Below, piece by piece: positions 5,407 to 6,462 of a stretch of 6,462 nucleotides of DNA. Location: assembly GCA_017452565.1 (NCBI GenBank), contig JAFTMF010000134.1, forward strand, positions 1 to 6,462, in the 5' to 3' direction. The stretch is from Clostridia bacterium (GTDB taxonomy: Bacteria > Bacillota > Clostridia > Oscillospirales > CAG-272). The notes beneath the pieces are model-generated. The model saw only the letters and a program-made list of their open reading frames with translations. It was not told the DNA's origin and ran no database searches. A program made the position numbers and the translations under genes. The stretch's first letter is position 1. Each line of letters begins with the position of its first letter.

Positions 5407-6462
5407 TTATGCATCCTCCTTAGGGCAGACGGTGTTGCCGTCGATGATGGCGTAGATCAGGGGCTGTGCTTCTATGGCACTTTCGCTGAAGGTGAGAGCA
5501 GAGCGGACGGTGGAGGCTGCCGCATCCAGCGTGTCCTTGCGTTCGGTGAAGAGACGGGCAATGACCTCGCCCTTTTTCACACGGTCGCCCGGCTTTTTCA
5601 GCAGGTGAATGCCGGCGCGGGGATCAATCACCGAATCCTTGGTCTGCCGTCCTGCACCTAAAATCATAGCGGCGGTGCCGATCATCTCGGCGTTGCAGGA
5701 GGCTATGTAGAGATCGTCCTCGGCACAGACCTCGCCCATGTGGGCGGCAATGCCGAAGAGAGCGGGATCTTTTGCATAGGAGGCGTCGCCGCCCTGTGCT
5801 TCGATCCACTGACAGAATTTGGCGTACGCCTTGCCGCCGTAGAGGCAATCCTCGGCGATTTGGCGGGCTTCCTCGATGGATTTTTGGCAGGAGAGGGCGA
5901 TCATACGGGTTGCCAGCGTGAGGCAAACGGTTCTGAGATCGTCGGGGCCGCCTCCGCGGAGCACTTCGATGGCCTCGGTGACCTCCATGGCGTTGCCGAT
6001 AGCGTGACCCAAGGGGATATCCATATTGGTGATGACGGCGGCGGTGTTGCGGCCGTTGGCAATGCCGATGCGCACCATCGTCTCGGCAAGACGGGTGGCA
6101 TCCTCGGGCGTGCGCATAAATGCGCCGCTGCCGCACTTTACGTCCAGTACGATAGAGCGAGTGCCTGCCGCCAGCTTTTTGCTCATAATGGAGGAGGCAA
6201 TGAGAGGCAGGGAGTCCACCGTTGCGGTGACGTCTCTGAGGGCGTAGAGCTTCTTATCGGCAGGTGCCAGATCGGCACTCTGTCCGATGACTGCCAGTCC
6301 TACCTGCTCCGACTGATCGGCAAATTCCTCGGGGGTGAGGGAAGTGCGGAATCCGGGGAAGGATTCCAGCTTATCCACGGTGCCGCCGGTGTGACCCAGA
6401 CCTCGACCGCTCATTTTGGCAACGATTCCCCCTGCCGCCGCCACGATGGGGGCAACGATGAG
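5407..6462 (-). CDS. pdp: Pyrimidine-nucleoside phosphorylase, 5' end cut off by window edge
   Basis: Phosphorolyses uridine, deoxyuridine and/or thymidine to free base plus (deoxy)ribose-1-phosphate; a cytosolic salvage enzyme. 351 codons are visible. Reading is open to the window edge, so the GTG at 6444 is internal and not a start. The first visible codon aligns, from memory, near residue 96 of E. coli DeoA, so the N-terminal helical domain and the KHSTGGVGD phosphate loop lie outside. Visible family signatures are the glycine-rich SGRGLGHTGGT block, the base-binding segment YALRDVTATVDS followed by SSIMSKK (equivalents of E. coli R171, S186 and K190), and DVKCGSGAFM. The C-terminal PYNP_C domain includes KKPGDRVKKGEVIARL. 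The SSIMSKK wording resembles Firmicutes Pdp more than enterobacterial DeoA, but thymidine phosphorylase (deoA) remains possible. It stops 1 nt before udk, and its last codons carry the udk ribosome binding site. Confidence 0.93.
   Translation of the reverse strand, partial: LIVAPIVAAAGGIVAKMSGRGLGHTGGTVDKLESFPGFRTSLTPEEFADQSEQVGLAVIGQSADLAPADKKLYALRDVTATVDSLPLIASSIMSKKLAAGTRSIVLDVKCGSGAFMRTPEDATRLAETMVRIGIANGRNTAAVITNMDIPLGHAIGNAMEVTEAIEVLRGGGPDDLRTVCLTLATRMIALSCQKSIEEARQIAEDCLYGGKAYAKFCQWIEAQGGDASYAKDPALFGIAAHMGEVCAEDDLYIASCNAEMIGTAAMILGAGRQTKDSVIDPRAGIHLLKKPGDRVKKGEVIARLFTERKDTLDAAASTVRSALTFSESAIEAQPLIYAIIDGNTVCPKEDA
5415..5422 (-). promoter_or_regulatory. udk ribosome binding site that decides the start
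   Basis: TAAGGAGG on the minus strand, inside the last codons of pdp. It is 9 nt from the ATG at 5405 but 0 nt from the competing in-frame ATG at 5414, which favours the shorter 205-residue uridine kinase. Confidence 0.8.

Noticed and set aside
5406..5414. Upstream ATG at 5414 as the uridine kinase start
   Set aside because: The Shine-Dalgarno sequence abuts this ATG with no spacer; the ATG at 5405 has a 9-nt spacer.

Overview
The window suggests a Gram-positive anaerobe of the Clostridia, most likely Oscillospiraceae/Ruminococcaceae-like. The reasons are moderately high GC by eye, strong GGAGG ribosome binding sites, a consensus sigma-A promoter, a Firmicutes-style pyrimidine-nucleoside phosphorylase, NrnA-type nanoRNases, and an OPRT-like protein of a kind I associate with this group. 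This placement is inference; no marker gene is present.

All seven genes lie on the minus strand, so transcription runs from the right end of the window to the left. Right block (6462 to 878): six tightly packed genes that look like one operon. They are a 5'-truncated pyrimidine-nucleoside phosphorylase (pdp), uridine kinase (udk), a dGTPase-like HD-domain phosphohydrolase, two tandem DHH/DHHA1 phosphoesterases of the NrnA type, and the nucleotidase surE. Gaps are 1, 37, 21, 1 and -4 nt. Left block (846 to 1): an orotate-phosphoribosyltransferase-like gene with its own textbook promoter (TTGACA, 17 nt, extended -10 TGGTATAAT). It is followed by three small hairpins and an intrinsic terminator.

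The operon reads as a nucleotide turnover and salvage set. The NrnA-like enzymes would cut short RNA oligonucleotides (and possibly pAp or linear dinucleotides) to mononucleotides. SurE would dephosphorylate NMPs to nucleosides, the HD protein would act on (d)NTPs, and Pdp and Udk would decide the fate of the pyrimidine nucleoside: phosphorolysis to base plus pentose-1-phosphate, or rephosphorylation to UMP. Each step is known family biochemistry; their joint action is inferred from gene order.

The most unusual items are the OPRT-like protein, which has lost the acidic pair of the PRPP-binding loop and the K-x-x-K-x-H-G catalytic loop while keeping the fold signature; the tandem NrnA paralogues with intact active sites; the inverted repeats overlapping the OPRT-like promoter; and the stacked hairpins in its 3' region. 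I saw no tRNA, rRNA, CRISPR array, insertion sequence or riboswitch.
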